In this document: piece by piece, positions 43,205 through 52,840 of the stretch
Numbering within the stretch: position 1 is the first letter of the stretch
Layout: each line of letters opens with the position of its first letter
From: CBIHON01 sp966211965
GTDB lineage: Bacteria > Pseudomonadota > Gammaproteobacteria > Burkholderiales > Burkholderiaceae_D
Assembly (NCBI GenBank): GCA_966211965.1
Contig: CBIHON010000023.1
Coordinates: forward strand, 1-64,000
Direction: 5' to 3'
Length of the DNA: 64,000 nucleotides
Position numbers and translations under genes: made by a program
Notes under the pieces: model-generated
Told to the model about the DNA's origin: nothing
Database searches by the model: none
What the model saw: only the letters and a program-made list of their open reading frames with translations

Positions 43205-44578
43205 ATGAAAATAACAATTATCGGTACCGGCTATGTCGGCTTGGTAACAGGTGCATGTCTGGCCGAACTTGGCAACAACGTATTCTGCCTCGACGTGGAC
43301 CAGCGCAAAATCGATCTGCTCAACAACGGCGATATCCCTATCCACGAGCCAGGCCTGGCGGAAATCGTGGCGCGCAACCGCGCCTCCGGACGGTTGAAGT
43401 TTTCCACCGACGTGGTGGCCGGTGTGATGCATGGCAGCTTTCAATTCATCGCGGTGGGCACGCCGCCGGATGAAGACGGCTCCGCCGACTTGCAATATGT
43501 GCTGGAAGCAGCGCGCAACATCGGCAAGTACATGGCCGGCTTCAAGGTGGTCGTCGACAAATCGACCGTGCCGGTCGGCACCGCTGACAAGGTGCGTGCG
43601 GTCATTCAAGCCGAGCTTGATCGGCGCACCATCGATGCAAAATTCTCGGTGGTGTCGAATCCGGAATTCCTGAAGGAAGGCGCGGCGGTGGAAGACTTCA
43701 TGCGGCCCGACCGCATCGTCATCGGTTGCGACGACACCACCGAAGGGCGGCACGCGCATGCCATGATGAAGGCGCTCTATGCCCCTTTCACCCGTCATCA
43801 TGAGCGCACTTTCTGGATGGACGTACGCTCGGCGGAATTCACCAAGTACGCGGCCAACGCGATGCTGGCGACCCGGATTTCATTCATGAACGAAATCGCC
43901 AACCTGGCCGACAAGGTCGGCGCCGACATCGAAGCCGTGCGCCATGGAATCGGTTCGGACCCGCGCATCGGCTACAGCTTTCTGTATGCCGGTTGCGGCT
44001 ATGGCGGCTCGTGCTTTCCCAAGGATGTGCAAGCGCTGGAACGCACCGCACAGGACTTCGGCCAGGACCTGCACATCCTGCGTGCGGTCGAAGCAGTCAA
44101 CAACATTCAGAAGCAAGTGCTGGGACAAAAGATCGTCAGCCGCTTTGGCGAAGATCTGAAAGGAAGGCATTTCGCGCTATGGGGCCTGGCTTTCAAACCC
44201 AACACCAACGACATGCGCGAAGCCCCTTCGCGTGTCTTGCTGCAGGAATTGGTGGCGCGCGGCGCTTCGGTCGCGGCCTACGACCCGATTGCGATGAGTG
44301 AAGCCAGGCGCGTGCTGACACTGGATTTTTCCGCGTCCGGCAACGATATCCGGCGAGTGCGTTTCAGCGAGGGTCCGATGGACGCCTTGCAAGGGGCCGA
44401 CGCGCTGGCGATCGTGACCGAATGGAAGACCTTCCGCAGCCCGGATTTCGATCAAATGAAAGAGCTGCTGAAAGCCCCGATCATTTTCGACGGACGCAAT
44501 CTGTTCGAACCGGAGATCATGGCCGAAGCCGGATTTGAATATCACGGCATCGGCCGTTCGGTGTTGACGCGCGCCTGA
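43205..44578 (+). CDS. ugd: UDP-glucose 6-dehydrogenase
   Basis: A 457-residue enzyme that oxidises UDP-glucose to UDP-glucuronate with two NAD+. It starts MKITIIGTGYVGLVTGACLA, with NADH loop GxGxxG. The substrate region contains STVPVGTADKVR and VVSNPEFLKEGAAVEDFMRP. The catalytic Cys lies in YAGCGYGGSCFPKDVQALER (about residue 261). The C-terminal domain includes ALWGLAFKPNTNDMREAPSR. The phrase HEPGLAEIV favours UDP-glucose over GDP-mannose dehydrogenase. It provides glucuronic acid for an acidic exopolysaccharide. Confidence 0.94.
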   Translation: MKITIIGTGYVGLVTGACLAELGNNVFCLDVDQRKIDLLNNGDIPIHEPGLAEIVARNRASGRLKFSTDVVAGVMHGSFQFIAVGTPPDEDGSADLQYVLEAARNIGKYMAGFKVVVDKSTVPVGTADKVRAVIQAELDRRTIDAKFSVVSNPEFLKEGAAVEDFMRPDRIVIGCDDTTEGRHAHAMMKALYAPFTRHHERTFWMDVRSAEFTKYAANAMLATRISFMNEIANLADKVGADIEAVRHGIGSDPRIGYSFLYAGCGYGGSCFPKDVQALERTAQDFGQDLHILRAVEAVNNIQKQVLGQKIVSRFGEDLKGRHFALWGLAFKPNTNDMREAPSRVLLQELVARGASVAAYDPIAMSEARRVLTLDFSASGNDIRRVRFSEGPMDALQGADALAIVTEWKTFRSPDFDQMKELLKAPIIFDGRNLFEPEIMAEAGFEYHGIGRSVLTRA

Positions 44579-44645
44579 GTACGGGCTGCAGTGCCTTTTG
44601 AGCGTGTTCAGCCGCTCAAAAGGTCGAAGACAATAAAATAGTTGG

Positions 44646-45389
44646 ATGGGCCTCAAAAAAATGGCAGCCACATTTACCTGTTCCATCGACGACGGACATC
44701 CGTCGGATTTGAAAATGGCCGAACTGCTGGAGGCACACGGCATGAACGCCACCTTTTTCATTCCGATCAGGAACCGGGAAGGCATGGAGGTAATGACGGT
44801 ATCGCAGATTCGCGAGCTGGGACGCCGCTTTGAAATCGGCTCGCATACCTATGATCACTGTTTCTTGAACAGCGTGAATCTGGCACAGGCTCATTTCCAG
44901 ATAAATCGGGGCAAGGAAATCCTGGAAGACATGCTGGGACATGAGGTCGACGGATTTTGCTATCCGGGAGGGAAATACCGGCGCGAACATGCGGAGCTCG
45001 TCAAATCCGCCGGGTTTCAATATGCAAGAACCACCATGAATCTATGCTTCGATGCCGGCGACAATCTGTTCGAGATGCCGACGACTTGCCAGTTCTATCC
45101 GCACCGCCGCTCCGTCTATTTGCGCAATTTCGCAAAATCCCGGCGTTGGCACAAGCGCTGCACCGGCTTGACGCTGGCGCTTGAAAACAATCATTGGATC
45201 GATCGGCTTTATCGCCTGTTCGAGCATGCCTGCGAACGCGAGACCGTATTTCACCTGTGGGGGCATTCGAACGATATCGATGCCCTGGATGCATGGTCCG
45301 ATCTTGATCGCTTTCTTGGCCACGTAGCATCCAGGGTTCCGGTGCAGGAGAGATTAAGCAATGGACAATTGGCGGCGCGTTTCTTCTGA
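44646..45389 (+). CDS. Polysaccharide deacetylase (NodB domain)
   Basis: A 247-residue carbohydrate esterase 4 protein. The metal-binding motifs are TCSIDDGHPSD (Asp-Asp near residue 15), GSHTYDHCFLNS (His-x3-His) and the arginine/proline motif DGFCYPGGKYR. The C-terminal His motif is FHLWGHSNDID. No signal peptide is visible, so it may act on a cytosolic lipid-linked intermediate. The next ATG, five codons in, is an alternative start. It would remove acetyl groups from an N-acetylated sugar of the repeat unit. It is probably cotranscribed with ugd, 67 bases upstream. Confidence 0.88.
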   Translation: MGLKKMAATFTCSIDDGHPSDLKMAELLEAHGMNATFFIPIRNREGMEVMTVSQIRELGRRFEIGSHTYDHCFLNSVNLAQAHFQINRGKEILEDMLGHEVDGFCYPGGKYRREHAELVKSAGFQYARTTMNLCFDAGDNLFEMPTTCQFYPHRRSVYLRNFAKSRRWHKRCTGLTLALENNHWIDRLYRLFEHACERETVFHLWGHSNDIDALDAWSDLDRFLGHVASRVPVQERLSNGQLAARFF

Positions 45390-45555
45390 TTTTGAAACTC
45401 TTCGACGCTGCGAGAGGAGCAAGGTCGAAGTGAATGACGTCGATGAATGCAGGTTTGCAATTGGTACCTGAATGCGCTTGCATACCACCTCTCACTCATG
45501 AGCCGACTCCCCGCGCAGCCAACGTAACGAGCGTCAGCGGTGCGCTGCCACCAGT

Positions 45556-46184
45556 TTAAGTCGGCGATCCTCTCCTATCTGAGCTTGGCCGTATTTTCCG
45601 GATACCAACGCCTTCATCAAGCCCCAGCTTTTGCCCGGCTATCCAGGCAGCGTGATGCTGCGCCGGGCTGCGGTAGCCTAACGCGGAGTAGCGGCGTCTC
45701 CGGTTGTAAAACATCTCGATATATTCGAATACGTCCTGCCTTGCGTCGGTATGCGTCTGGTTTCGCGCGTCGGAATGTAGGTGATGTCCGCCGCCCACAC
45801 CTGATCCGGCGCGCTCGTCACGAACTGCCGCTCCAGCAGGTTCGGCGCCACCGACAACGTATGCTTGCGGTCAGTCGTGGCCTTGTAGCGCCGCTTGTGT
45901 TTCGCACGAATGCCATTGGTCTTCATCAAGCGTTTGACCCGCTCCCGGCTGACCGGAATGCCTCTGGATTTCAATTCCTTCGTGATGCGTGGGGAGCCGC
46001 ATGCCTGTCGGAATTCCGCGTGCGCTGAGCCAATCAGCGTCAGCAATTGCTCGTCCGAGAGCCAGTGTGTCGGCCCGCCGCATTTCTTCCAATCGGCGTA
46101 GCCGCTGGTCGATACGCCCAATTGCCCGCACATCGCTTGCAGGGGATAGGAATCGCGTTGACTGTCGATCCAGGCATACTTCAC
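45556..46184 (-). pseudogene. IS3-family transposase OrfB with internal deletion
   Basis: Starts with GTG at 46184 and reads YAWIDSQRDSYPLQAMCGQL, GSPRITKELKSRGIPVSRER and WAADITYIPT, with the first Asp of the DDE triad. It then jumps to the last part of the protein in another frame, DVFEYIEMFYNRRRRYSALG followed by YRSPAQ. About 100 residues that would contain the second Asp and the Glu are missing; the junction is near 45770-45785. Confidence 0.8.
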
Positions 46185-46471
46185 AGCGATTTCTTCGCAA
46201 AGTATGCCGCCGCTTTTTTTACGATGTCCAGTTCCATTTTCAGGCGCGCGTTCTCTGCCTGCAGCCGTGACACTTCCATCTGTTCCGGCGCGACCGGTTT
46301 GCCGGCGGCTAACTTGCCTGCCTTCGCGGCTTTGCGTCAGTTCGATAGCGTTTGTTCGGCAATTCCCAAGTCGCGCGCCGCCTGTGCCGGGCTCTTGCCT
46401 TCCTGTTCGACTTGCCGAACCGCTTCCTGCTTGAATTCGACCGTGTAATTCTTCCTCGGAATCTTGTACAT
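46181..46471 (-). pseudogene. IS3-family OrfA with in-frame stop
   Basis: Begins at the ATG at 46471 (YKIPRKNYTVEFKQEAVRQV) with the HTH LGIAEQTLSN, where a TGA (46337-46339) replaces the Trp codon of the usual LSNW. It then continues RKAAKAGKLAAGKPVAPEQM and a leucine-zipper-like ELDIVKKAAAYFAKKSL to the TGA at 46181. An AGGTAAAGG-type ribosome binding site precedes the start. Confidence 0.8.
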
Positions 46472-46596
46472 CCTTTACCTCCAGGGCTCAGTTTAAACTG
46501 TCACCGTTGGTGTCCGAAATTCGCGGCCAACCTCAGACCACACCCAACCTGAACAGCGGCTATCAGGCCATCCGACCACCGACACGGCAGCAAAAT

Positions 46597-48840
46597 TCAA
46601 GCCTCCTGCCGGCGTAAAAGGGCCTCCAGAATATCCGGCGCAACAGGCTTCCCATAAAAATACCCCTGCCCCGCCAGGCAACCATGCTCCCTGAGAAACG
46701 CCGCTTGCTCGCTGGTCTCCACTCCTTCTGCAACCACATTCAAATGCAGTTTGCGCGCCATCGCAATGATGGCATTGGTCAGCGCCATGTCATTGCCGTC
46801 GCGGCCAATGCCGCGTATGAAAGAACGGTCGATCTTTAATGTATCCAAGGGAAGCCGCTGCAGATCAGCAAGGCTGGAATAACCGGTTCCGAAATTGTCC
46901 AGCGACAAATGGACACCCAGCTTGTCGAGCTGCCTGAGGGCCGCCAGGTTTTCTTCAAAGGGAAAAATCAGCATGCTCTCTGTAATTTCCAGGCTCAAGG
47001 CCGAGGCAGGCAATCCGGTTTCATCCAGCACCCTGGCGACCGCACCGGCGATATCGGCTTGCGACAGTTGCCGCAGCGACAAATTGATCGAGAGGCATAG
47101 ATCGCCATGGCCGGCATCGTGCCAGCGCTTGAGCTGTGTGCACGCCTCGCGCAGGACCCAGTCGCCGATCGGAAGAATCAAGCCGGTGTCTTCGGCAATG
47201 GAAAGGAACTCCAGCGGCAATATCGAGCCGCGGTCCGGCTGACGCCATCGCAGCAGAGCCTCGACCGCGAGGATGGCGCCGCTTTCCAACTCCACCTGGC
47301 ATTGATAGACCAGACTCAATTCGCCGTTTACCAGCGCATGCCGCAGACGGTTGGCAATCGAATTGCGGTTCTGCACCTGGGCATTGAGGTCGGGCGTAAA
47401 GTATTGGAAATTGCCGCGCCCTTTCGCCTTGGCGCGGTACATCGCAGTATCAGCGTTGCGCATCAACATCTCCGCGGATTCGCCGTCGCACGGGTACATG
47501 CTGATGCCGATGCTGCAGCTCACCTGCAGCTCCGTCCCCTCCAGATGTATCGGTTCGAGCAAGGCATCCATGATCTTCTGGGCCACCTGGGCTGCGCTGC
47601 GACTGTCAGCCGGGGCCATGAGCGTCAGGACGAATTCATCGCCGCCCAGCCGTCCCAGGCTGTCTTCCTTGCGCATGCAATTCTGCAGCCGCCGCGCCAC
47701 TTCCTGCAGCAGGCGATCGCCCGCTTGGTGGCCCAGGGTATCGTTGACCTGCTTGAACTGGTCCAGGTCGATGAAAAGCACCGCGCCGCTATCCTTGATC
47801 CGCTCGGCGTGGATGATGGCCTGGGTCAGGCGGTCCAGCAGCAAGACACGATTGGGCAATCCGGTCAGGGCGTCATGGTAGGCCATGTGATTGAATTTTG
47901 CTTCGGTGCGCTTGCGTTCGATTGCGATGCCGGCGATGCGGGCAGCATCCTCGGCCAGCTTCAACTCTGCGGCGCAAGGCTGGCGCAACTCGCGATAATG
48001 CAGGGCCAATGCGCCAAGTACATCGCCGTGCGACGAAAAAACCGGCGCCGCCCAGCATGCCTGGTAGCCGTGCCCTCTCATCAGATCGCAATAATCGGTC
48101 CATATCGAATTCTCGCGGACATCGATCAGAACGAACGATGACGTGCGCGCTTCAGGTGGCCCGCACGCCGCCACCCGTTTGCCCACTGAGATAACGTCGA
48201 GTGCGTCCCAATAGGATGGCGGCAAGCTCGGGGCGACGCCGTACCGTCCATGTATGCCATCCGGGTCGGCCAACAGGATTGCACCGTGCATGCCTGCAAA
48301 ATGAAATTCTGTGAGGCGCAACAGGTTTTCCAGCACATCCGGCAACGGGGCGTCTCTTCCGATCATCTCCAGCACCTGATTTTGCCCTGCCAGTATGGCT
48401 TCGCATCGCTTGCGTGCGGTGATGTCGCGGGAATTGATGACGATGCCGTAGGTACCAAGCACCAGGAGCGTGCTTTCAAGAACCGTCCATGAGCCGTCCA
48501 CGCGGCCGAAGCGGGTCTCCATCAATAAGGGCGGCATCTTGTTTTCCTGCGCCGCCAAGTTGAGTTCGCCGAGCACGCTGCTGGCCTGCGCCGCGTCTTC
48601 GGGGTGAATCAACGACATGATGTTCGAGCCCACCAATTGCGCCGGTGGGTAGCCCAGCACGCGTTCTATCGCTGGATTCGCATAGCATACATGTCCTTCG
48701 CGGTCGGTAATGACAATGGTTTCAAATGCGCGCTCAATCATCGCCTCAAACAACGCATCCGAATTTTGCAGCGGCAAGCCGGCTCGGGTGCGTGCCGCCA
48801 TTTCGGTACCGGCGCCCGTCATCGGCCACCAGTCTGGCAT
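46597..48840 (-). CDS. PAS-GAF-GGDEF-EAL c-di-GMP signalling protein
   Basis: A 747-residue cytosolic protein. The PAS domain (about 28-140) includes ITDREGHVCYANPAIERVLG, and the GAF domain (about 150-310) includes YQACWAAPVFSSHGDVLGAL. The GGDEF domain (about 320-480) has an intact active site, RLGGDEFVLTL. The EAL domain (about 495-745) has VEALLRW, SINLSLRQL, LEITESM, LKIDRSFI and EGVET. In the metal motif the second Asp is replaced: LDNFGTGYSSL instead of DDFG. So diguanylate cyclase activity is likely and phosphodiesterase activity may be weak. Placed just before wza and wzc on the opposite strand, it could tune exopolysaccharide output. The start is uncertain; 48801 (MAART) is an alternative. 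Confidence 0.9.
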   Translation of the reverse strand: MPDWWPMTGAGTEMAARTRAGLPLQNSDALFEAMIERAFETIVITDREGHVCYANPAIERVLGYPPAQLVGSNIMSLIHPEDAAQASSVLGELNLAAQENKMPPLLMETRFGRVDGSWTVLESTLLVLGTYGIVINSRDITARKRCEAILAGQNQVLEMIGRDAPLPDVLENLLRLTEFHFAGMHGAILLADPDGIHGRYGVAPSLPPSYWDALDVISVGKRVAACGPPEARTSSFVLIDVRENSIWTDYCDLMRGHGYQACWAAPVFSSHGDVLGALALHYRELRQPCAAELKLAEDAARIAGIAIERKRTEAKFNHMAYHDALTGLPNRVLLLDRLTQAIIHAERIKDSGAVLFIDLDQFKQVNDTLGHQAGDRLLQEVARRLQNCMRKEDSLGRLGGDEFVLTLMAPADSRSAAQVAQKIMDALLEPIHLEGTELQVSCSIGISMYPCDGESAEMLMRNADTAMYRAKAKGRGNFQYFTPDLNAQVQNRNSIANRLRHALVNGELSLVYQCQVELESGAILAVEALLRWRQPDRGSILPLEFLSIAEDTGLILPIGDWVLREACTQLKRWHDAGHGDLCLSINLSLRQLSQADIAGAVARVLDETGLPASALSLEITESMLIFPFEENLAALRQLDKLGVHLSLDNFGTGYSSLADLQRLPLDTLKIDRSFIRGIGRDGNDMALTNAIIAMARKLHLNVVAEGVETSEQAAFLREHGCLAGQGYFYGKPVAPDILEALLRRQEA

Positions 48841-49413
48841 GACGGAACAACATCCCGAAAATCCGGTTCGGCCCGCGCCCCGGCTCCGCCTGCCGCAGAA
48901 ATATTGCTTGCGAATTCATGCATATTTCAACACCTCTAAGGTCTATGCCATGTTTGGTCCGCATCGAAAATATCATTGGACAAATCAGTGATGCTTGCGA
49001 TCCGACAAACTTGTAGTCAACTCTCTCGATTGACGTTGAGGCCGCCACACGCGGCTTGCGAACGAGAAATTCACAGGTGATTTTGTCTATCCTTTGATAT
49101 TCAACAAATCGTAATGCAGCCAATTCAGTACTCTAGATTCATTGCCGAAAAAATGTCCTTAAGAAAACATGATGCGGCGCTGGCAAGAAAGAGGAAATTC
49201 ATCGGTCAGATAGGAAACCAGGAGTGTTTTAAATAGCAATGGCTACGCCTCTCAAGTTCGGTTCGAACCGTTCTGAAAAGGATGGCGATTGCCATGAATG
49301 CAGGATTTTCAAGCATTTGGCATGACGCTGCCTTGGGTAGGACCTGATGTCGACCAGGCTTCTCTCCTGACACGCAAGCCGATGAATTTCACACTGTATG
49401 AGGAATGAATGGC
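48841..49413. other. Divergent intergenic region upstream of wza
   Basis: A 573-base gap with no recognised gene. It carries the perfect palindrome CGGTTCGAACCG (49259-49270), 144 bases before wza, a candidate operator, and GAGGA (49400-49404), the wza ribosome binding site. Confidence 0.5.
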
Positions 49414-50529
49414 ATGAACATTTTTTCAAACAGCGGCCTGAGGAAATGGAGTGCGCTTGCATCGGCACTTTTGGTTTCCGCCTGCTCGACCGGCCTTCCA
49501 ACAAATGATTCACGGACGGCAGAGGTGGCGGATCAAGCGCCGCCGATCAAACTCATTACACCTGAACTGGTAAAACTCCAGCGTGAACAACGGGAACGGC
49601 AAACCGGCCAGGACATATCCCGGCTTCTCGGACGCCCGTCTCCCTACGTCATAGAAGCCGGCGATGTCCTCTCGATCGTGGTATGGGGCCATCCCGAGCT
49701 TGCCACTGCTGTGATGGCGACAAAGCCGCCTGCCCTGCCTGATACCGAGACCGCCGCCGGCGGCGCGCTATCGAACGGCTTTGTGGTCGACCATCGCGGC
49801 ATACTGCAGTTTCCTTTTGCCGGCGACCTCAAGGTTTCCGGGTTGACCGAAGAGCAGGCTCGCGAGCTGCTTACCAACAAGATCGCCCATTACATCAACA
49901 AGCCGAACGTGACGCTGCGAGTCCACGCCTTCCGCAGCAAGCGCATCTATGTCGACGGCGAAGTCAAGACGCCCGGCTTGCAAGCCATCAACGATATCCC
50001 GATGACGCTGGTGGAAGCCCTGAACCGCGCCGGAGGCGTGTTGCCTAGCGGGGACCAGAGCCGGATATTCGTCATCCGGGGCGGCACGAGCTACCCGATC
50101 AATCTGCCGCTACTGGTGCAGAAAGGAATCGATCCGGCAAAGATCATGCTCAAGCATGGCGACCTGGTGCGCGTGCTTTCTCGCGACGAGAGCAAAGTCT
50201 TTGTGGCTGGGGAAGTGGTGGCGCCGAAATCCATGATGATGCACAACGGCCGCCTCACCCTGAATGAAGCCTTGGGTGAATCGGGCGGCATCAATCCGGT
50301 TTCAGGTGACCGGCGTCAAGTCTATGTGGTGCGCAAAGTAGACAAGGAGTCATTGGTATTTCAGCTGGACGCCAACTCCCCCGCCGCGCTGGCCGTGGCA
50401 GAGAATTTTGAGTTGAATCCGAAGGATCTGGTTTACGTCGCCGCAACGCCTCTTACCAACTGGCATCGCACGATCAGCCTTATATTCCCCAGCGCATTAT
50501 CAGCCGCCGTTGGGGCAGGAAAGCCATAA
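49414..50529 (+). CDS. wza: Outer-membrane polysaccharide export lipoprotein
   Basis: A 371-residue Wza-type export channel subunit. The lipobox is VSACSTG (Cys near residue 24). The Poly_export motif follows: YVIEAGDVLSIVVWGHPELA and RGILQFPFAGDLKVSGLTEE, then two SLBB repeats (RIYVDGEVKTPGLQAINDIP; VFVAGEVVAPKSMMMHNGRL), and an amphipathic C-terminal helix for the outer-membrane barrel (WHRTISLIFPSALSAAVGAG). The ATG at 49414 is chosen because GAGGA is nine bases away; the ATG at 49405 is too close to it. It forms an operon with wzc. Confidence 0.93.
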   Translation: MNIFSNSGLRKWSALASALLVSACSTGLPTNDSRTAEVADQAPPIKLITPELVKLQREQRERQTGQDISRLLGRPSPYVIEAGDVLSIVVWGHPELATAVMATKPPALPDTETAAGGALSNGFVVDHRGILQFPFAGDLKVSGLTEEQARELLTNKIAHYINKPNVTLRVHAFRSKRIYVDGEVKTPGLQAINDIPMTLVEALNRAGGVLPSGDQSRIFVIRGGTSYPINLPLLVQKGIDPAKIMLKHGDLVRVLSRDESKVFVAGEVVAPKSMMMHNGRLTLNEALGESGGINPVSGDRRQVYVVRKVDKESLVFQLDANSPAALAVAENFELNPKDLVYVAATPLTNWHRTISLIFPSALSAAVGAGKP

Positions 50530-50560
50530 CCACGTCATCGAACTTAAGCGAATACGCCAC

Positions 50561-52840
50561 ATGATGAATCCAGACAACCAGCACGCCGTTTCCACCGTCA
50601 TGCAGAGCAATCTGATGATGCATCAGCCCATCATCCAGCCTGCGCCTGCCATGGGACAATATGAAGAGGAAGTCGAACTATCGACTTATCTCGACATCCT
50701 TTCGGACAATCGCTGGCTGATTGCGAAAATCGCCGCCGTGGTGATTGTGCTGGGTTGCCTCTACGCCATTTTTACCAAGCCAATCTACGAAGCGACGATG
50801 CTGATCCATGTGGAGGAGGACAAGCCGAACACATCGAAAAATATTCTCGGGGATATTTCCTCGCTATTCGACGTCAAGGCCGCGGCCATCTCTGAAATGG
50901 AGCTGATCAATTCACGTCTGGTGATTTCGCGGGCAGTCGACAATCTCGGACTCTATATAGACGCGCGGCCGAAATATTTTCCGGTAATCGGTTCCGCGAT
51001 CGCGAGCCGCAATTCACACTTATCCAATCCCGGCCTGTTCGGCCACGGCGGTTATGTCTGGGGAGCGGAACACATCAACGTCTCCATTTTTTATGTACCC
51101 GAAATCCTGCAGAACAAGGATCTGATCGTCACCGCCGAAGGCAACAGCCGCTATTCGGTAACCTATCCGGAACAAAATCTGGAACTGCACGGCACGGTAG
51201 GAACGCTGCTCAACGCCGATACGAAAAGCGGAAAGATTGCGTTGATGATCGACACGTTGCGCGCCAAACCCGGCGCGCAATTCTACCTGACCTATAAACC
51301 GAAGCTGGCGGCCATCTCGGACGTGCAAAGCTCGATGACCGTGGCTGAAAAAGGCAAACAGTCCGGCATCATCGGCGTTACGCTCGAAGGCAACGACCCG
51401 AAGCTGTCCAGCGACATCCTCACCGAAATAGGACAGGAATATATTCGCCAAAACGTCACCAGAAAACTGGAAGAGGCGGAAAAATCCCTCGCCTTTCTGG
51501 ATAAGCAATTGCCCGATCTCAAACAAAAACTGGAGCAGTCGGAAGCCACCTTCTATCAATTCAGGAATACCCACGGCACGGTCGATTTACCGGAAGAATC
51601 GAAACTCAGCCTGCAACAATCCGTGGCAGCCAAAGCCAAACGCCTTGAGCTGCAACAAAAGCGCGAAGAACTTCTGATCGGCTTCACGCCTAATCATCCG
51701 CTGGTCATTGGCGTCAATCGCCAGATCCAGGAAATGACCAACGAGATCAACGCGATGACGGAACACATCAAAAACCTGCCGATGCTGGAGCAGGACTTGT
51801 TGCGCCTTAATCGAGAAATCAAGGTGAATACCGATCTTTACACCGCTTTGCTCAATACCGCCCAGCAGCTGCGCCTGGTCAAAGCCGGTCGCGTGAGTAA
51901 TGTGCGCTTGATCGACGCGCCCATGATGGCCACCAAGCCGGCCAAACCGAATCGCCCGAAGATCGTCGGCATAGCAGTTCTGGCAGGTCTGTTTCTGGGT
52001 GTCGCGGCTGCCTTCTTCAAGAGGATGCTCCATACCGGCATCGATGATCCGCGCAAGATTGAAAAGATGCTGGGCGCACGCGTTGTCTATGCCACCATCC
52101 CGCACAGCAAAACCCAGGAAGACCTGTCGAGGAGAGCCGCCGCCGCCATGCGCTCGATGCCGGTGCTGACCCGCATCGATCCGAGCGATATGGCCGTGGA
52201 AAGCTTGCGCAGCTTCCGCACCACGCTGCAATTTTCGATGTCCCACTTCAAGAACAATATCGTTCTGATCAGCGGGCCGACGTCGGGGTTGGGAAAATCC
52301 TTCGTCTCGGTCAATTTCGCCGCCGTGATGGCCTCCAGCGGCAAACGGGTTTTACTGATCGACGCGGATTTCCGTAACGGCCACCTGCATCACTATTTTG
52401 GGCTGGAGAGAAAAAATGGCCTGTCCGAATCGATCACCGGCGCAATGCACCTGAAGGAGACGATCCATCAAAACGTGCTTGAAAACCTTGATTTCCTCTC
52501 CACCGGAGCGTTGCCGCCGAATCCTTCCGAGTTTCTGCTGCATCCGAATTTCGGTTCCCTGTTGAAATCGGTTTCAGGCAATTACGACTTTGTCCTGCTT
52601 GATCCGCCTCCTATTCTGGCGGCCTCTGACACTTTGATCATCGGTTCGCACGCGGGAGCGGTATTCATCCTGACGCGCTCGGGCATCACCACGGAAAGCG
52701 AAATCAACGAAGCCATCAAGCGCCTGAATCAGGCAGGAATCTCGCCCAAGGGAATATTGTTCAATGACCTGAAAGTAAGACCGCGCCAATACAACGAGTA
52801 CAGCTATCGGAAACAAAACCAACTCGGGTACGCGCCATGA
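50561..52840 (+). CDS. wzc: Polysaccharide co-polymerase/tyrosine autokinase
   Basis: A 759-residue inner-membrane Wzc/BY-kinase. The Wzz domain starts at EEEVELSTYLDILSDNRWLI with TM1 (IAAVVIVLGCLYAIF), then a long periplasmic coiled coil (LEEAEKSLAFLDKQLPDLKQ), a GNVR-type motif (VKAGRVSNVRLIDAPMMATK) and TM2. The cytosolic kinase has Walker A GPTSGLGKSFVSVNFA, Walker A' LLIDADFRNGHL and Walker B FVLLDPPPI. The C-terminal tyrosine cluster is RQYNEYSYRKQNQLGYAP. It controls chain length and export through Wza. The start is unclear: ATG at 50561 or 50564, while a TTG further up overlaps wza. No Wzb phosphatase gene is adjacent. Confidence 0.93.
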   Translation: MMNPDNQHAVSTVMQSNLMMHQPIIQPAPAMGQYEEEVELSTYLDILSDNRWLIAKIAAVVIVLGCLYAIFTKPIYEATMLIHVEEDKPNTSKNILGDISSLFDVKAAAISEMELINSRLVISRAVDNLGLYIDARPKYFPVIGSAIASRNSHLSNPGLFGHGGYVWGAEHINVSIFYVPEILQNKDLIVTAEGNSRYSVTYPEQNLELHGTVGTLLNADTKSGKIALMIDTLRAKPGAQFYLTYKPKLAAISDVQSSMTVAEKGKQSGIIGVTLEGNDPKLSSDILTEIGQEYIRQNVTRKLEEAEKSLAFLDKQLPDLKQKLEQSEATFYQFRNTHGTVDLPEESKLSLQQSVAAKAKRLELQQKREELLIGFTPNHPLVIGVNRQIQEMTNEINAMTEHIKNLPMLEQDLLRLNREIKVNTDLYTALLNTAQQLRLVKAGRVSNVRLIDAPMMATKPAKPNRPKIVGIAVLAGLFLGVAAAFFKRMLHTGIDDPRKIEKMLGARVVYATIPHSKTQEDLSRRAAAAMRSMPVLTRIDPSDMAVESLRSFRTTLQFSMSHFKNNIVLISGPTSGLGKSFVSVNFAAVMASSGKRVLLIDADFRNGHLHHYFGLERKNGLSESITGAMHLKETIHQNVLENLDFLSTGALPPNPSEFLLHPNFGSLLKSVSGNYDFVLLDPPPILAASDTLIIGSHAGAVFILTRSGITTESEINEAIKRLNQAGISPKGILFNDLKVRPRQYNEYSYRKQNQLGYAP

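Larger units (their letters stand above)
45546..46504 (-). mobile_element. Decayed IS3-family insertion sequence
   Basis: About 0.96 kb with the IS3 layout of orfA and orfB on the minus strand, overlapping at GTGA (46181-46184). The ends are approximate: CAGTTTAA occurs in inverted orientation near both ends (45552-45559 and within 46488-46503). The element is inactive: orfA has an in-frame stop and orfB lacks the central catalytic part. It lies between the deacetylase gene and the GGDEF-EAL gene. Confidence 0.8.
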
